The notes: a model not told the origin generated them from the letters alone. DNA of 64,000 bases from Ornithodoros turicata (GCF_037126465.1 NC_088204.1:67455807-67519806); one strand, 5' to 3'; counted from the first letter of the stretch, positions 12,601 to 23,013 are shown. Program-made: numbers and translations.

Positions 12601-12743
12601 TGGCAATCGGCGGCGGGGTAGGGTTCGTCCTGGTGTGTATGCTTCTAGCCGCGGTGATAGTATGGTGTCGGCAGCGAGAAAAGACAAAGGAGTCTCGACA
12701 GGTCCCCACGGATGACCTGCAGCTGGAGAGCCCCAACAGCTGA
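9611..12743 (+). CDS. CUB and LDLa domain transmembrane receptor, last two coding exons
   Basis: Two exons are visible: 9611-9791 (acceptor TTCTTTTCAG, donor AG|GTATGA) and 10136-12743 (acceptor AATTCCAG). The split codon AG|A keeps the frame. Counting from 10263 as residue 1, extracellular CUB-like modules fall at: exon 9611 to about residue 67, then 101-235, 247-415, 431-578 and 584-717, with paired cysteines and the FSLYLTYRF/FELNVDVRY-type closing strands. An LDLa module with six cysteines follows (738, 742, 748, 755, 761, 772), then a membrane helix at about 777-801 and a basic stop-transfer (CRQREK). More than ten N-glycosylation sequons support a surface protein. Five CUB plus LDLa plus TM is the LEV-10/Neto/CULD layout, proteins that organise receptors or their trafficking; a CULD-like role is inference. 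Signal peptide and first exons are not in view. The GTG at 10263 is internal, not a start. An extended reading frame follows the TGA. Confidence 0.9.
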
Positions 12744-12944
12744 CCCTGGCATCCGATTCTGGACCGTCCGGGGGAAGGTCCAGAATTCCAGGAGACTCCC
12801 GTCGCTCCAATGGATGTGGTGATGTCCCTCATGTCTAGTGGAGGTCCTCTCCCGCGTAACGATATGTCGCCGCCACCTGCGTACACGGATGACCCGTTGG
12901 CGGACGTCTATGTTATCAAGTCGATGCGTTCTCCGTGTCTATAG
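12744..12944 (+). other. Open in-frame extension after the TGA of the CUB/LDLa receptor
   Basis: Directly after the TGA at 12741-12743, the same frame runs 66 sense codons to TAG at 12942-12944. The predicted tail is proline-rich and acidic with methionines (MDVVMSLMSS) and a PPxY motif within SPPPAYTDD, the kind of motif bound by WW domains of Nedd4-type ubiquitin ligases. Codon choice resembles the exon before it. Stop context is TGA-C, the leakiest four-base stop in eukaryotes. Without the extension the cytoplasmic tail is only about 25 residues; with it, about 91. Alternatives are a recent nonsense change (CGA to TGA at a CpG), a sequence error, or an alternative splice that skips the stop. 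Confidence 0.6.
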
Positions 12945-13296
12945 AGTGCAGTTCGTTCCTTGTGGTGCGGTGGTGGAAGACAAGAGTGCGTTGAATGAGG
13001 AGTGGCGGTGAACGTTGCGGAACAAAAGTGGAAATGGAGTTAATGGCGGTTGTGACCACTAATTAGGAATACTTTTATATGTTTGCACATTTGTGTTTGA
13101 CGTCTTTACGAATGACACATCTACAAAGAAAGGGAACTGGCAGAATGATATCGTTCAAAACGCAAACCTGATAAAAAAAATTCGCTACGAGACATCTGTG
13201 TATTTACAAAAAGCAAAGTCGAGACAGATAACCAACAATCGGCAAGTGCTCACATACTACGATGAGCTTCACCGATGGTCGGTTAAATGATTGGAA

Positions 13297-13302
13297 AATA
13301 AA
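13297..13302 (+). promoter_or_regulatory. Candidate poly(A) signal AATAAA for the CUB/LDLa gene
   Basis: This AATAAA sits in AT-rich DNA about 350 bases after the distal TAG and about 550 after the TGA. The intervening DNA shows no repeat, which fits a 3' untranslated region. Confidence 0.55.
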
Positions 13303-14053
13303 AATCCATTCAGTTAGCGTAACAACATAACATTTCTGCACGCGCAACAGCTTCGACTTGTTCTCCCACAATCTGCATATTATTTTTCATTTCAATGAAA
13401 TAACTATTGTTCTTCTTCATGCGGTGCTCTTAGGCGACTTGGGAATTACAGATGTACTAAAAAAATTGAGTATTTTCCAGCGACTTGCATATGTTCCCTC
13501 TTGTCACGCTACAACATCCACGTGTGTAATAGATAAGTGACACATCTTCGCAACGATATCAGCGAAATCCGGCAAGAACGTCATGGTGCGCGCAGGATAA
13601 CACATCTTACAAACTCAGAGGAACAAACAGTGACTTTGTGGTGCACCACGTGCGGAGCATCATACACCAGGACCGGAGAAGCTGTATGGCACTCAAGAAT
13701 CAAGGTCTCCTACGGAAGACAGCTCATACTTGTGATCATTTTTTGTATAGGAACTATTTTTACTCTTGTGCGAGCGGTTGACGATGCGCGCTGCTCCGAA
13801 TATATCCGTCGTACTATATCTAGTGGGTACATGCTGGCACTCACATACTGAGTACAAACTGTACTCCAGAACTGCTCATGGTTTACGATCTAGTGTCTTA
13901 AATTGTCGACGTTGAGCATTTTTATCTCTGCAGCAATCCTGTCGGTCTGATAAAGTGTCTGTTTGTGCGGGCGGTCGTTGACGAGGAGGAGCTCAAGTCA
14001 CTGTTATCTGCCTCTGAGTTCACTGCTTCTGTCTCTGCATTTTGGAATACGTC
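13303..14053. other. unassigned stretch
   Basis: No coding motif or repeat family recognised. Open frames are short and overlap on both strands. Confidence 0.6.
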
Positions 14054-14199
14054 TTAAGCAAGTTTCACACGACCGTGTTACTCGTCCGTTTGCTTCCAAA
14101 ACAGAACCTATAGGGAGTCGAGCTCCGCAGCTTTCATGGGTCCGTTTTGGATCCGTTAATAACACGGTCGAGGAAAACGTTCTTGTGAAACCCGCCTTA
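14054..14199. mobile_element. Short palindromic MITE (TAAGC...GTTTCACA)
   Basis: TAAGCAAGTTTCACACGACC at the left and the inverse of TCTTGTGAAACCCGCCTTA at the right form imperfect inverted repeats. An inner pair GACCGTGTTA/TAACACGGTC is exact. The length of about 146 bp and lack of coding are typical of a MITE. The two open frames (+ and -) across it are by-products of the palindrome. Confidence 0.55.
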
Positions 14200-15526
14200 C
14201 GCGATAAAGAATTCGGGCTTAACACCAAGGTAACAGGTATATGGAGTAGATTTTCACTGCGGTTTGGGCTTAATTCCAGTAGGCTAAGGTACACTTGCGA
14301 AAGTGACCGGTCAGGAAAGGGTACGTTTAGCGACAAAATAACTTCTGCTAGACCAGGGCGACTGGGAAAAAATATAGTAACAAAGAAAAGTAATATATTT
14401 CGACCGCCTAATGGCATTGCTCATCGAAGAACACGTCCAGCGGAAAATATGTGCTTCCATACGCCGTATTTATCTTGCAGTTTGTAGAGCGCAAGTTGTG
14501 CGTTCGAAAACCATTCTTCACGACATAGCGACTAATTGATCTAACTCGAACACTTGGCAAAATAATACACACGCACACAAATCTGCGATAATACTAGAAC
14601 CACTGGTAGACACAATTGAAGTATCGTTCAGTAAATTGTGAAATGATGATTACTCTAAATTGCTTCGGTCTCTTTCACAATAAACTGAGTTACCCAGTAC
14701 ACTACGACGCAGATTTTAAACGGATGTTACGGGGGCTGCTCCTTCGTTATTATCAGTCTCAAGCTTGAATGTGTGTGTTTCACAAAGTGACAGGTGTAAA
14801 TATTGTTCTTTTTATCAAATGTGTGTACATAAAGTGACTACTTCAGTTATGTACATAGGTGCGTTGAATGTAATGCTAACTGCGATCGAGAAAAACTCGA
14901 CTTCAACACTGTTTTCTGTGTCCACTTCGATGACAGAGGGAAACATAATTGAGTGAGAATATTATATATGATATACAATATATATAATATATATAACTTT
15001 TGTACGATGCTGTAAAGAAACAAGTAACGAAAACGAATGTACACGAACAAAGGAATTCAACTTCTGTGAAACGTGAAAGTGTTTTCTCTGGAAGTGTTTC
15101 TTTGATTTATTTATTTCGCTATTAAATCATGACGTCTTTCCATATATGGTGTACGTGTTTTCTCTCTCTATTTCTTTCTTTTTCTTTTGAGGTGTGCTGT
15201 AAACATGGGAAAACGACGAAAGGTAACGTCATCGCTGGGAAGCCCGCTGGCAACGTGAAGCAATTGAGATGGAATCTCATAAAATGAGTTCATCCAATAT
15301 CGTAAACCCTCAGGACCCTAGCGTCACAACTTTCCTTCCAATCACGCGCGTTGCTTAAAAAAAATCAAAATGGAAACATTGCACGCAACACTGTGTCGAA
15401 GTACACACCAACTTCGCGTTTCCCGTCAAGTTCAGCGGCAAAACTAACGCAGCGACGCCTGGGCGACTGGACTGCGCCGCCCTGGGAGGTAAACGAACAT
15501 GCCCTATAGAAGAAGCACTCGCAGAG
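14200..15526. other. unassigned AT-rich stretch
   Basis: AT-rich, with an (AT)n-like patch at 14960-14998. No gene or repeat family recognised. Confidence 0.6.
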
Positions 15527-16345
15527 TTGACAGCAACAAAACGCCGATTGAGACAGTGGATGACACAGAACAGACAGGAACGACAAAGACAGGAGCGCAG
15601 CAACGAGAATACTCCAGTACAAACAGGGCCCAGCTCAACGAAAACAAATGACGAAGTAGTGCCGGGCAACGAAGGCAATTGTAACGATACCTCGCCTACT
15701 GCAGGCCATGTGCGGTACAAACCAGTTCGAAGTATCAAACGAAGTCAACGGGGGAAGAGGCCGGCGCTACCAGCGCCACCGCATCGACCGGAAGCCTAGG
15801 AAGCCAAATATGAACAACAGAAAGACAGGGACGCTCTGGCCACGGACGCAAATGAAAAGGAACATTGAGTCATTGAAATGCAGGAAACTTTGCATCTCCG
15901 CACAGTTCGCTCTTTGCTGGACCCACGTTAAAAAGACGCCCGCCAGGGGTGCCCCTACTATCCATCCACCTTTGCCATCATGACGCTGTGCTGCCACGTT
16001 ACATTTGTCACCTCGTCGCCCTCAAACATCCTACGGGAACATCTGCACAACCTGTGACTCCTCTCCTATACTATAGATTTGTGGCTCCAACGCTGCTGTC
16101 ACTGCCATTGACGCCCCAGCCCGCCCAGATGGCGCGACAGACCAGACGACGAAGGTCCTGAGGATCCAGACCAGATGACGATCCCCAGCCCCATGGATAC
16201 ACGACGCCCAGGACAGCAGCGTACAGTTGGCGGTCAGGTTATGGTAAGCGCACCAGATGCACCGCACTACTGCAAGCCCACTGAGATCCATATCCACGTC
16301 CATGAGATGCCATCCTCCATCTTCCCCTTCACGGGAGGGGGCTAA
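15527..16345 (+). pseudogene. Possible 3' end of an LTR-retrotransposon coding region
   Basis: Frames between 15527 and 16161 are rich in K, R, Q and P, like retroelement-derived tails, but carry no diagnostic domain. One proline-rich frame (from about 16112) ends exactly at TAA 16343-16345. That stop overlaps a purine-rich run GGGAGGGGGC, and the next bases are TGTGACG, the way a polypurine tract abuts a 3' LTR. No gag, protease, RT or integrase motif was found, so this stays tentative. Confidence 0.3.
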
Positions 16346-16616
16346 TGTGACGTCAACGACGACGCTTGTGATACGTAATCGATCATAGTCATTGAATCAT
16401 TGTCATCATGACGCTGACGCTGTCATCATCTGACGTCACGCGTGTGTGCTATGTGGCCAGGCGTTTAAAGCAGCGCTCTTAAATAATACCAGACGTAAGC
16501 TGCTTGCCGATTCCGTTGCGATGCAGTCTTCACCGTACTGTGTGTCAGTACAGCACTGATGAAGGAACAGTCACCTCGTTGGTCCATACAGCCTCCGAAG
16601 CTAAGTAGCATAGCCA
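16346..16616 (+). repeat. Candidate solo LTR (3' end undefined)
   Basis: It begins TGTGACGTCA just after a purine tract, and TTTAAAG and AAATAATA around 16465-16485 could serve as core promoter elements. No second LTR was found in the window, and the 3' border was placed only by eye before the T-rich run at 16627. Confidence 0.25.
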
Positions 16617-16758
16617 CACCACCTCTATTTTTTCGCGGTGACGGCTTCAACCAAAATCTTATGTCCACCCTGCTCACACCGCGCATTGTTGAGATTTCGC
16701 AATAAGTGCGTCCAGGGGTGTCGGGATGTTAGGGCAGGAGATGCGCCCACGATAAGGG

Positions 16759-16965
16759 TTGTACAGCGCTGGACAAGTTTACGGAACACGCTCCGGCGCA
16801 TTGCTTCCTCAGAGTGACACGCCAGCATCGAATGGGACCGTACGGTGCCTAGGTAACCCGGTCACCTGTTTGCAAGTACGTACGGTACTATACGCTGCTA
16901 GCGTTTCACTCTGAGGAAGGAATGCGCCGGAATGTGTTCGTAACCTTCTGTCCAGTACTGTACAA
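16759..16965. mobile_element. Foldback MITE (TTGTACAG...CTGTACAA)
   Basis: TTGTACAGCGCTGGACAAG at the left is mirrored by the inverse at 16945-16965 with a few changes. The arms continue through CCGGCGCATT and TTCCTCAGAGTGA, giving about 75 bp per arm and a short centre near 16860. Confidence 0.7.
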
Positions 16966-17138
16966 TGGCTTGCCTGCGTAATGGCAATCTGTCATGTGCT
17001 TGAGAAAGAATTTCTTAACCATATAATGAACTAGGGTACCGGGTTTTGTCCTTCGTACTCAAGAAGATAACTATGCAAAATGAGTCTGAAAGGGACTAAT
17101 GTTCTCTCTAATACACTCTTGCGTACTATAGATACAGG

Positions 17139-18188
17139 TGTAGAGGACGACGGTCTTCCTCTACATGAGCCCCGACCGGCGATGATGGTATGCCACAGAG
17201 AGGCGATGACGGTGGCCTATCTCCATGGCCGCGCCAGTGAACTGAGGTCGGTGCTCCAGGCGCGTGGTCATCTTCGTCGTTGTCCACGGCCCGCTACAAT
17301 GCTACCCCCTCAGACGCGGAGCGGCGAGAAAGAAGAACAATGAACCACGTCTACACCGGAGGGAGAGAGCAAGAGCGACCGTGGATGACGCACACTGCGG
17401 GACATGCCCACGGTCCGGCACAGCACACCTTGCAGGCAGAGGTCGATGAGTGGGGCGGGAGCGGCCTATATGAGGATTGAAAGAAATGAGCGTTGACATC
17501 GTCGTGGTTGGGCGCTGGAGTCGTGGTCTGGGGTGCTGCAACCGGCACGGGAGCGAGAGCTCGTAGGGTTCCAGGGAGAGAAGGCTGCGTAGCGGTGATG
17601 AGATGGCCGGCTGAAACGTGCCGTGACGTCGGCTGCCGCGACCGGCAGGTGAGCACGAGACTCGAGTGTCGCGGCCAGCAGTGAAAGAGTGCCAGGGTGC
17701 GGTGAAGAGTGCCGGGGTGCGGCAGGAGTGAAGGTGAATGCAGCTGTGAAGCGCGTGTGTGCCGGAGGGATGTGCTGCGCAATACGGCGTCTGCAGTACA
17801 GCTGTGGCCTTACCGAGCAGAAGAAGCCTTTGGAAATGTGACCAGGTCGTGGCGCGTGGATGAGACGGTTCGAAGGAGTCGAGTCGCAGTTGAATGGTCG
17901 GGCTGTCGCGTGAACGCAGGGTGTCGTTGGGATGGGAGGCTTCCAGGATGGGACACTCAGCACAATGCCGGTGAAGCTGTTGCAAAATTTGGGATGGTAA
18001 AAGGCCAAATTGTTTACCGAACTGAGGTGTTCGTAGTTCAGGTCACCAAATGTAGAGGACGATGGTCTTTCTCTGCATGAGTCCCGACCGGCGATGATGG
18101 TATGCCTATCTCCATGGCCGTGCCAGTGGAACTGAGGCTGGTGCTCCAGGCGCGTGGTCATCTTCGTCGTTGTCGACGGCCCGCTACA
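17139..18188 (-). mobile_element. Complete miniature LTR retrotransposon (TRIM-like)
   Basis: Two direct repeats, 17139-17298 (160 bp) and 18051-18188 (138 bp), both begin TGTAGAGGACGA and end CCCGCTACA, so they have TG...CA ends on either strand. CAGG flanks the pair on both sides (17135-17138 and 18189-18192), a 4-bp target duplication. On the minus strand, two bases inside the 5' LTR, comes TGGTGACCTGAAC, a good primer-binding site, and just before the 3' LTR lies GAGGGGGTAGCAT, a good polypurine tract. The 752-bp interior is stop-poor in several minus frames (227, 143 and 255 codons) but has no gag or pol motif. It is therefore non-autonomous. The shorter second LTR shows internal deletion and age. 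Confidence 0.85.
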
Positions 18189-18663
18189 CAGGCAAAGAAG
18201 AACAAATACACAACGCGCATCACTGATGACCACATTGCGTTGTCCTTCATGTTACGAGCTTGCAGTACTTCGGTTCCTCTTTCTTTCAAGTGCTCAGAGA
18301 GGGGAAAAAAACGCAAAACAATATATACGATCTACAGAAAGTTCATTTAGCAGTAAAGCGTATTGTAAAACTTTAACGCTCATAAATGTGCATAAGGTCA
18401 GCTCCTGCAATTGTGACCACATGGAACATTTCATTCAGGCATTGCTTTACTACGTCGACGAAAACAGAACACAGAAAGGAAGAAACAGTCGTCCTTGCAG
18501 CGGCAGCTTTGTTACAAAAATATGCCTACCTCCAATTGTGTCATACGTGGAACATATCCAGGTATGTTTATACCTATGTTGTGAGGCTTTTGACTTCGAA
18601 GCAAGAGAACTCTGAAAAATGCTCCAATCAGCACAGTAAAAAATGCTTGTTTCCCCAGGCGAA
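18189..18663. other. unassigned stretch
   Basis: AT-rich and non-coding, with no repeat relation noticed. It separates the miniature LTR element from the CAACTGG array. Confidence 0.6.
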
Positions 18664-18970
18664 ATTTTTTTGAACTGGTATCAGCTGAACTGTGTTATCA
18701 AACAGGACCAGTTTAAGTGGAACCACTTCAACCGGTCCCAGCTCAACTGGTCCCTGTTCGATAACACAGATCACCCAGTCCCAGTTGAGACTGGTCCGGT
18801 TGTAACTGGGACTGGGTGAACTGTGTTGTTGAACAGGGACCAGTTCGATCAACTGGTACCAGCTGGCCCAACTGGTTTTTGGCCAGTAAAAGTCTCAACT
18901 GGCACCAATTGGCCCAACTGGTTTCTAACCGGACCGTTGTTGAGATGGGACCGGTTGAACCAGGGTTGTT
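18664..18970. repeat. CAACTGG/CCAGTTG array, left block
   Basis: About 300 bases are built from AACTGG and its inverse with GGGAC/GTCCC spacers. An inner inverted repeat links CTGTGTTATCAAACAGG (18688) with its near-inverse at about 18750-18772. The same words form the regular minisatellite at 21564-21830, so both may belong to one larger element of about 3.2 kb or to one repeat family. Confidence 0.7.
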
Positions 18971-20074
18971 TGGATTTAATCTGCATGGACTTTATCTGGT
19001 GGATTTTTTTATTTTATCCACACAATTTAATCCAGATTTTTTAGAGATTTTGTCCAGATGCGACATGAAAGACATTCTTAATGCAACGTCACATGGAAAA
19101 CTGCCGCTTTATTGTATAGTGTTGGCTGTTTACAAAAGCCTAGGTTAATTACATTAACTTCGAACTTTTCTTAACTTTGTAACTGTTTAACTGGACTTTT
19201 TGAACTTTTCAGATTTAGCTTTTTCCCATTTTCTTCTACTTCTGCCCATTCAGGGAGAGGCTTTCTTCTGGTTCCTGGAGGCATGTTAAGTGAAGTACGA
19301 CACCTAATCCAGGCGTGCAGTGTCTACACTATTCACCCACGCGTGCGTGGGACTCTACATTTTGGAAAACAATAGAAACTCATTCAATGTTACTTAGACA
19401 GGCAAATTCATAAACCGAAACTATGAGAGGTCACCTGAAATCAAGAAGAACAGCAAACACATTTGTTTTTACTCTGTGTCACATTTCTAGGCTGGTCTAT
19501 ATTCTCCAAAAATATCCAAAAATATCCAGGTTTTATCCACAAAAGCTCACTGGAGAGGATCTTTTTAAACATATCTAGATTTTTTTCTATCCTGGGTTGA
19601 AGTGGCTCCACTTGGGGTGGTCCCTGTTTGAACAGAGTTTAGCTTGTAACAGCCCCACTAGTCTGTAACCGGTGCCTCTTTGCAGGATCGCTGTTCTCAA
19701 CAAAAACAGATCCAATGAACTGCAATGCAAAAATGCATTTTATTTGTAGTCAAACATTACACGTATTCTAATGTACATGTAGCTTAACCATAACGTAATC
19801 AAATTATAGCAGTTGAGGAACTACAGAGTTACATGGAATAGATAATATTTCATGTTTGATTGGTTCCTTGCTTGACTGCCTTGTGGACATCTTGAATCGT
19901 CCAACACAGTATCTGAGATGTTCTTAATAGCACATGATGGATCGTTATTTTCCTTGGAAGCCCAGCAGCTTAAGGTTTCTGGAAAGCTGAAAAGGCATAA
20001 GTAAATATGCATTCAATTGCAACAAGTAGTGTGTGCCTGGACAGTCACTTAGTCACTCAATTTGAGCAGTCGTG
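18971..20074. other. unassigned AT-rich stretch between the two CAACTGG arrays
   Basis: No gene. It holds scattered relatives of ATCCAGATTTT/AAATATCCA (18995-19060 and 19500-19580) and one more GGTCCCTGTTTGAACAG fragment at 19618, which ties it loosely to the left array. Confidence 0.5.
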
Positions 20075-20741
20075 GCCACGGAAAGGAGGAGGAGTGTCAT
20101 TGGGGAGGAACCCGAGAGGGTTGCCTGCCTGATTAGGCGGCATGTTTCTCGGGAAGGGAAAGGTGGTGGAGAGGAGGAGAGGAAAGGGTGAAATGGAAGA
20201 CCGAGCGGAATCCGCTCGCGGGGAGGATAGCTGCGTCCATGGGCCGACTTCAGGGGAACTGTGCCGGCATACGCCTATTACACATCTGAGGGAAACCCAG
20301 GAAAAACCCCAGCCGGCACAGCCGGGCCGCGGATTCGAACCGCGGACTTCCCAGTCTCCAAGCGCACGCGTTACCGCTGCGCCACCGGAGCTGGTTGCCA
20401 CGGAAAGGGGGGAGGAGGAGGAAGGAGGAGTGTCGTTGGGAGGAACCCGAGAGGTCTGCCTGCCTGATTAGGCGGCATGTTTCTCGGGAAGGGAAAGGTG
20501 GTGGAGAGGAGGAGAGGAAAGGGTGAAGTGGAAGACCGAGCGGAATCCGCTCGGGGGGAGGATAGCTGTGTCCATGGGCCGACTTCAGGGGAACTGTGCC
20601 CGCATACGCCTATTACACATCTGAGGGAAACCCAGGAAAAACCCCAGACGGCACAGCCGGCCCGCGGATTCGAACCGCGGACCTCCCAGTCTCCAAGCGC
20701 ACGCGTTACCGCTGCGCCACCGGAGCTGGTGCCACGGAAAG
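20075..20741 (-). repeat. Two SINEs in tandem with three copies of an 11-bp target
   Basis: GCCACGGAAAG occurs at 20075, 20397 and 20731. The two intervals hold near-identical copies of a tRNA-headed SINE in minus orientation. Read on the minus strand, each starts CCAGCTCCGGTGGCGCAGCG, with an A-box-like TGGCGCAGCGGTAACG, a B box GGTTCGAATCC, a tRNA-unrelated body (GTTTTTCCTGGGTTTCCCTC) and a purine/pyrimidine-rich 3' part. Unit lengths are about 322 and 334 bp. Both could be Pol III transcribed in principle. Small differences show they have diverged since duplication. Confidence 0.85.
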
Positions 20742-21563
20742 CACGCGAATCTCTCAATATTTCTGTTGCGTAGTAGCTGTGCATTTCAACTAAGAGATTC
20801 GCCGTCTTTCGGGGACAATGAGTACTACTCTGGCGCACTACACTGGTTCGAGAGCATCCGTGGTGTGAAGGATCTAAAACACTCGAATGAACGAAGAAAA
20901 CAACAATGAGATGACAACGACAAAAGAATGAAAAAGTTGCTGGTAACGTTAGCATAAACCGGATGTCACTCGTAAAACGGCATGCACTTGCGGGTGCTAC
21001 GAATGTGACGCGGAACAAAAAGAAGAGATTCTAGTGGAAGTAATATTTCTAAATGGTGCACAAGGAAAAACACTTCAACATAGTACTCACGATAAAGCGG
21101 TCTGCACAGCTGAGCTGTAATCCTATGACGCCCGTCCAGCCGCACTAAAGCCGCTAGTGCTCGTTGTACTGCCGCACTGTCGTAACTTAGAGACAAATCC
21201 TTTAGATTATACGACCAACCTCTATGTCACACATCCGTGTTAAGAACATAAGGAGAAAAATCTCTGTTCAGGCGTGCTGCTAAGCAAGCGATCATTACAC
21301 ATGGACAGTAAACGCATCATTCATCGCAGGAGCAGAAAAGCGCAAAATACAAATATAACAATTCCAAATTAGCTTTCGTTAATACTAACGAACCTCACCA
21401 AAAATTGAAATATGATTTTTTTTGTACTGTAAAGTTACTTTCTGACTGTTCCTGTAACTTCGATCGTCTTGTACTCTTCATAGAAACCTGTCCCAGTACC
21501 GAAACCGAAACTTCCCCCAAACATGTAAACTGGCCCAGTTCGAACTGGCACCACTTCACTTTG
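20742..21563. other. unassigned stretch
   Basis: No gene or repeat recognised apart from the first weak CCAGTTC/GAACTGG words after 21530 that lead into the minisatellite. Confidence 0.6.
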
Positions 21564-21830
21564 CAGTTGCCACCAGACCAGCTTCAACTGGTTCCACACA
21601 GTGCCCACTTGCCACCAGCCCAGCTTCAACTGGTACCAGTTCCCTTTCCAGTTGCCGCCAGCCCAGCTTTAACTGGTACTTGTTCACTTCCCAGTTGCCA
21701 CCAGTCCAGCTTGAACTGGTACCACCAAGTGCCCAGTTGCCACCAGCCAGCTTGAACTGGTACCTGTTTACTTTCCAGTTGCCACCAGTTTTGTACTAGT
21801 TGGTTCCAGTTGACCACCATTTGGTGCAAA
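21564..21830. repeat. 42-43 bp minisatellite, six units, each with a CCAGTTG/CAACTGG hairpin
   Basis: Unit starts, marked by CAGTTGCCACCAG or a close variant, are 21564, 21606, 21649, 21692, 21734 and 21776, giving spacings of 42, 43, 43, 42 and 42. Each unit reads CAGTTGCCACCAG, then CCAGCTTCAACTGG, then a variable spacer. CAGTTG and CAACTG in the unit can pair. The array decays after 21810. Confidence 0.88.
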
Positions 21831-22113
21831 CTGGGAACGAACTGTTACCAGTTGACTTCCCAGCTCAATTTTTTTTCATGGTCTCCATTGAGGTTGTCGG
21901 ATGTCGATAGCTGCTGTGTGTATGACACCCTGTAGCTCTCGTGCCAGTTGAAGTCACACACTTAGCCTACATTTGTTTATTTGTTTTATTTATTTGTGAA
22001 TACTGCCGGCAGTCAGTTGACAGCCAAGGCAGGCATAAACAAGATATGCACAAGACAAAAAAGCTTAACAATAAACCAATAGTGCCAGTGATGAACCCAA
22101 TGATAACAATATA

Positions 22114-23009
22114 CAGGGTGTCCAATCTAATTGTGAACAGATTTTTTAAAAATATATATAACACTTTTTCCAAGATGAAATCAATTGCAATATAGCATAT
22201 GCTGAAGGGCACTCCCTAGCAGGGCATTAGCAAAGTCCAAAGGCAATGTCTTAATTAACTTTCATTAATTAACTTTTTAATTGTAAAAGCTACAAAGTTG
22301 TCCCAATGAGAACATCTGTTCCTTTCGGTCACCTGATATCGTAGCCGTTTTCAGAACAAAAATCTGTTCGATAGATCGCCCGCAAAAAAATCGTGAAGGA
22401 ACGCCATTTTTTTCTTTATTTTGTTCATTGCGCTTCTTAGAAGACGCGTATTTCCTTCATCCCCAACGGGAGAGGAGGAAGGAGCACAGTGCCGCCTCAT
22501 GCGTCGAAGATGAGCTTTAACTTGCGGAAACAAAACAAAAACAAATGTATCGGGTGACTCTATCGGAACTGGCCTTATCTTGGGTTGCATTTTCTGTTTC
22601 CTTTTAATCTTTTTCCAGGACGCGAGAGGCGATAGTGTGCTCTTTCTCCCTCTCACATTGGGGGTGAAAGAAAGACACGTCTTCTAAGAAGCGCAATGAA
22701 CAAAATAAAGAAAAAATGGCGTTCCTTCACGAATTTTTTGCGGGCGATCTATCGAATGGATTTTTGTTCTGAAAACGGCTACGATATCAAGTGACCTAAA
22801 GGAACAGATGTTCTCATAGGGACAACGTTGTAGCTTTTATAATTAAAAAGTTAATTAATGAAAGTTAATTCAGACATTGCCTTTGGACTTTGCTAATGCC
22901 CTGCTAGGGAGTGCCCTTTAGCATATGCTATATTGCAATTGATTTCATCGTGGAAAAAGTGTTATATATATTTTTAAGAAATCTGTTCACACTTAGCGTG
23001 GACACCCTG
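22114..23009. mobile_element. CAGGGTG-type foldback element, copy 2
   Basis: Begins CAGGGTGTCCAATCTAATTG, ends with the inverse, and is flanked by TA. Arms of about 400 bp are inverted copies sharing CCCTAGCAGGGCATTAGC, ACATCTGTTCCTTT and CGATAGATCGCCCGC. The arms beyond about 22260 are shared with the element at 59557-60552, so the two belong to one subfamily. It is non-coding. Confidence 0.85.
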
Positions 23010-23013
23010 TATA

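Noticed and set aside
13963..14487. 174-codon frame (plus) and 137-codon frame (minus)
   Set aside because: They run through a palindromic MITE; no domain or conservation signal.
17302..18233. Long minus-strand frames of 227, 255 and 143 codons as host genes
   Set aside because: They lie within or across the LTRs of the miniature LTR element, overlap in three frames and have no known motif.
20340..20725. tRNA genes suggested by A and B boxes
   Set aside because: The boxes are heads of SINE copies with a tRNA-unrelated body; no cloverleaf acceptor stem closes.
20371..21018. 215-codon minus frame
   Set aside because: It spans one SINE copy and its target duplications; the reading frame is fortuitous.
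21564..21830. CRISPR-like array
   Set aside because: Repeats are contiguous and diverged, with no unique spacers of constant length; eukaryotic minisatellite.
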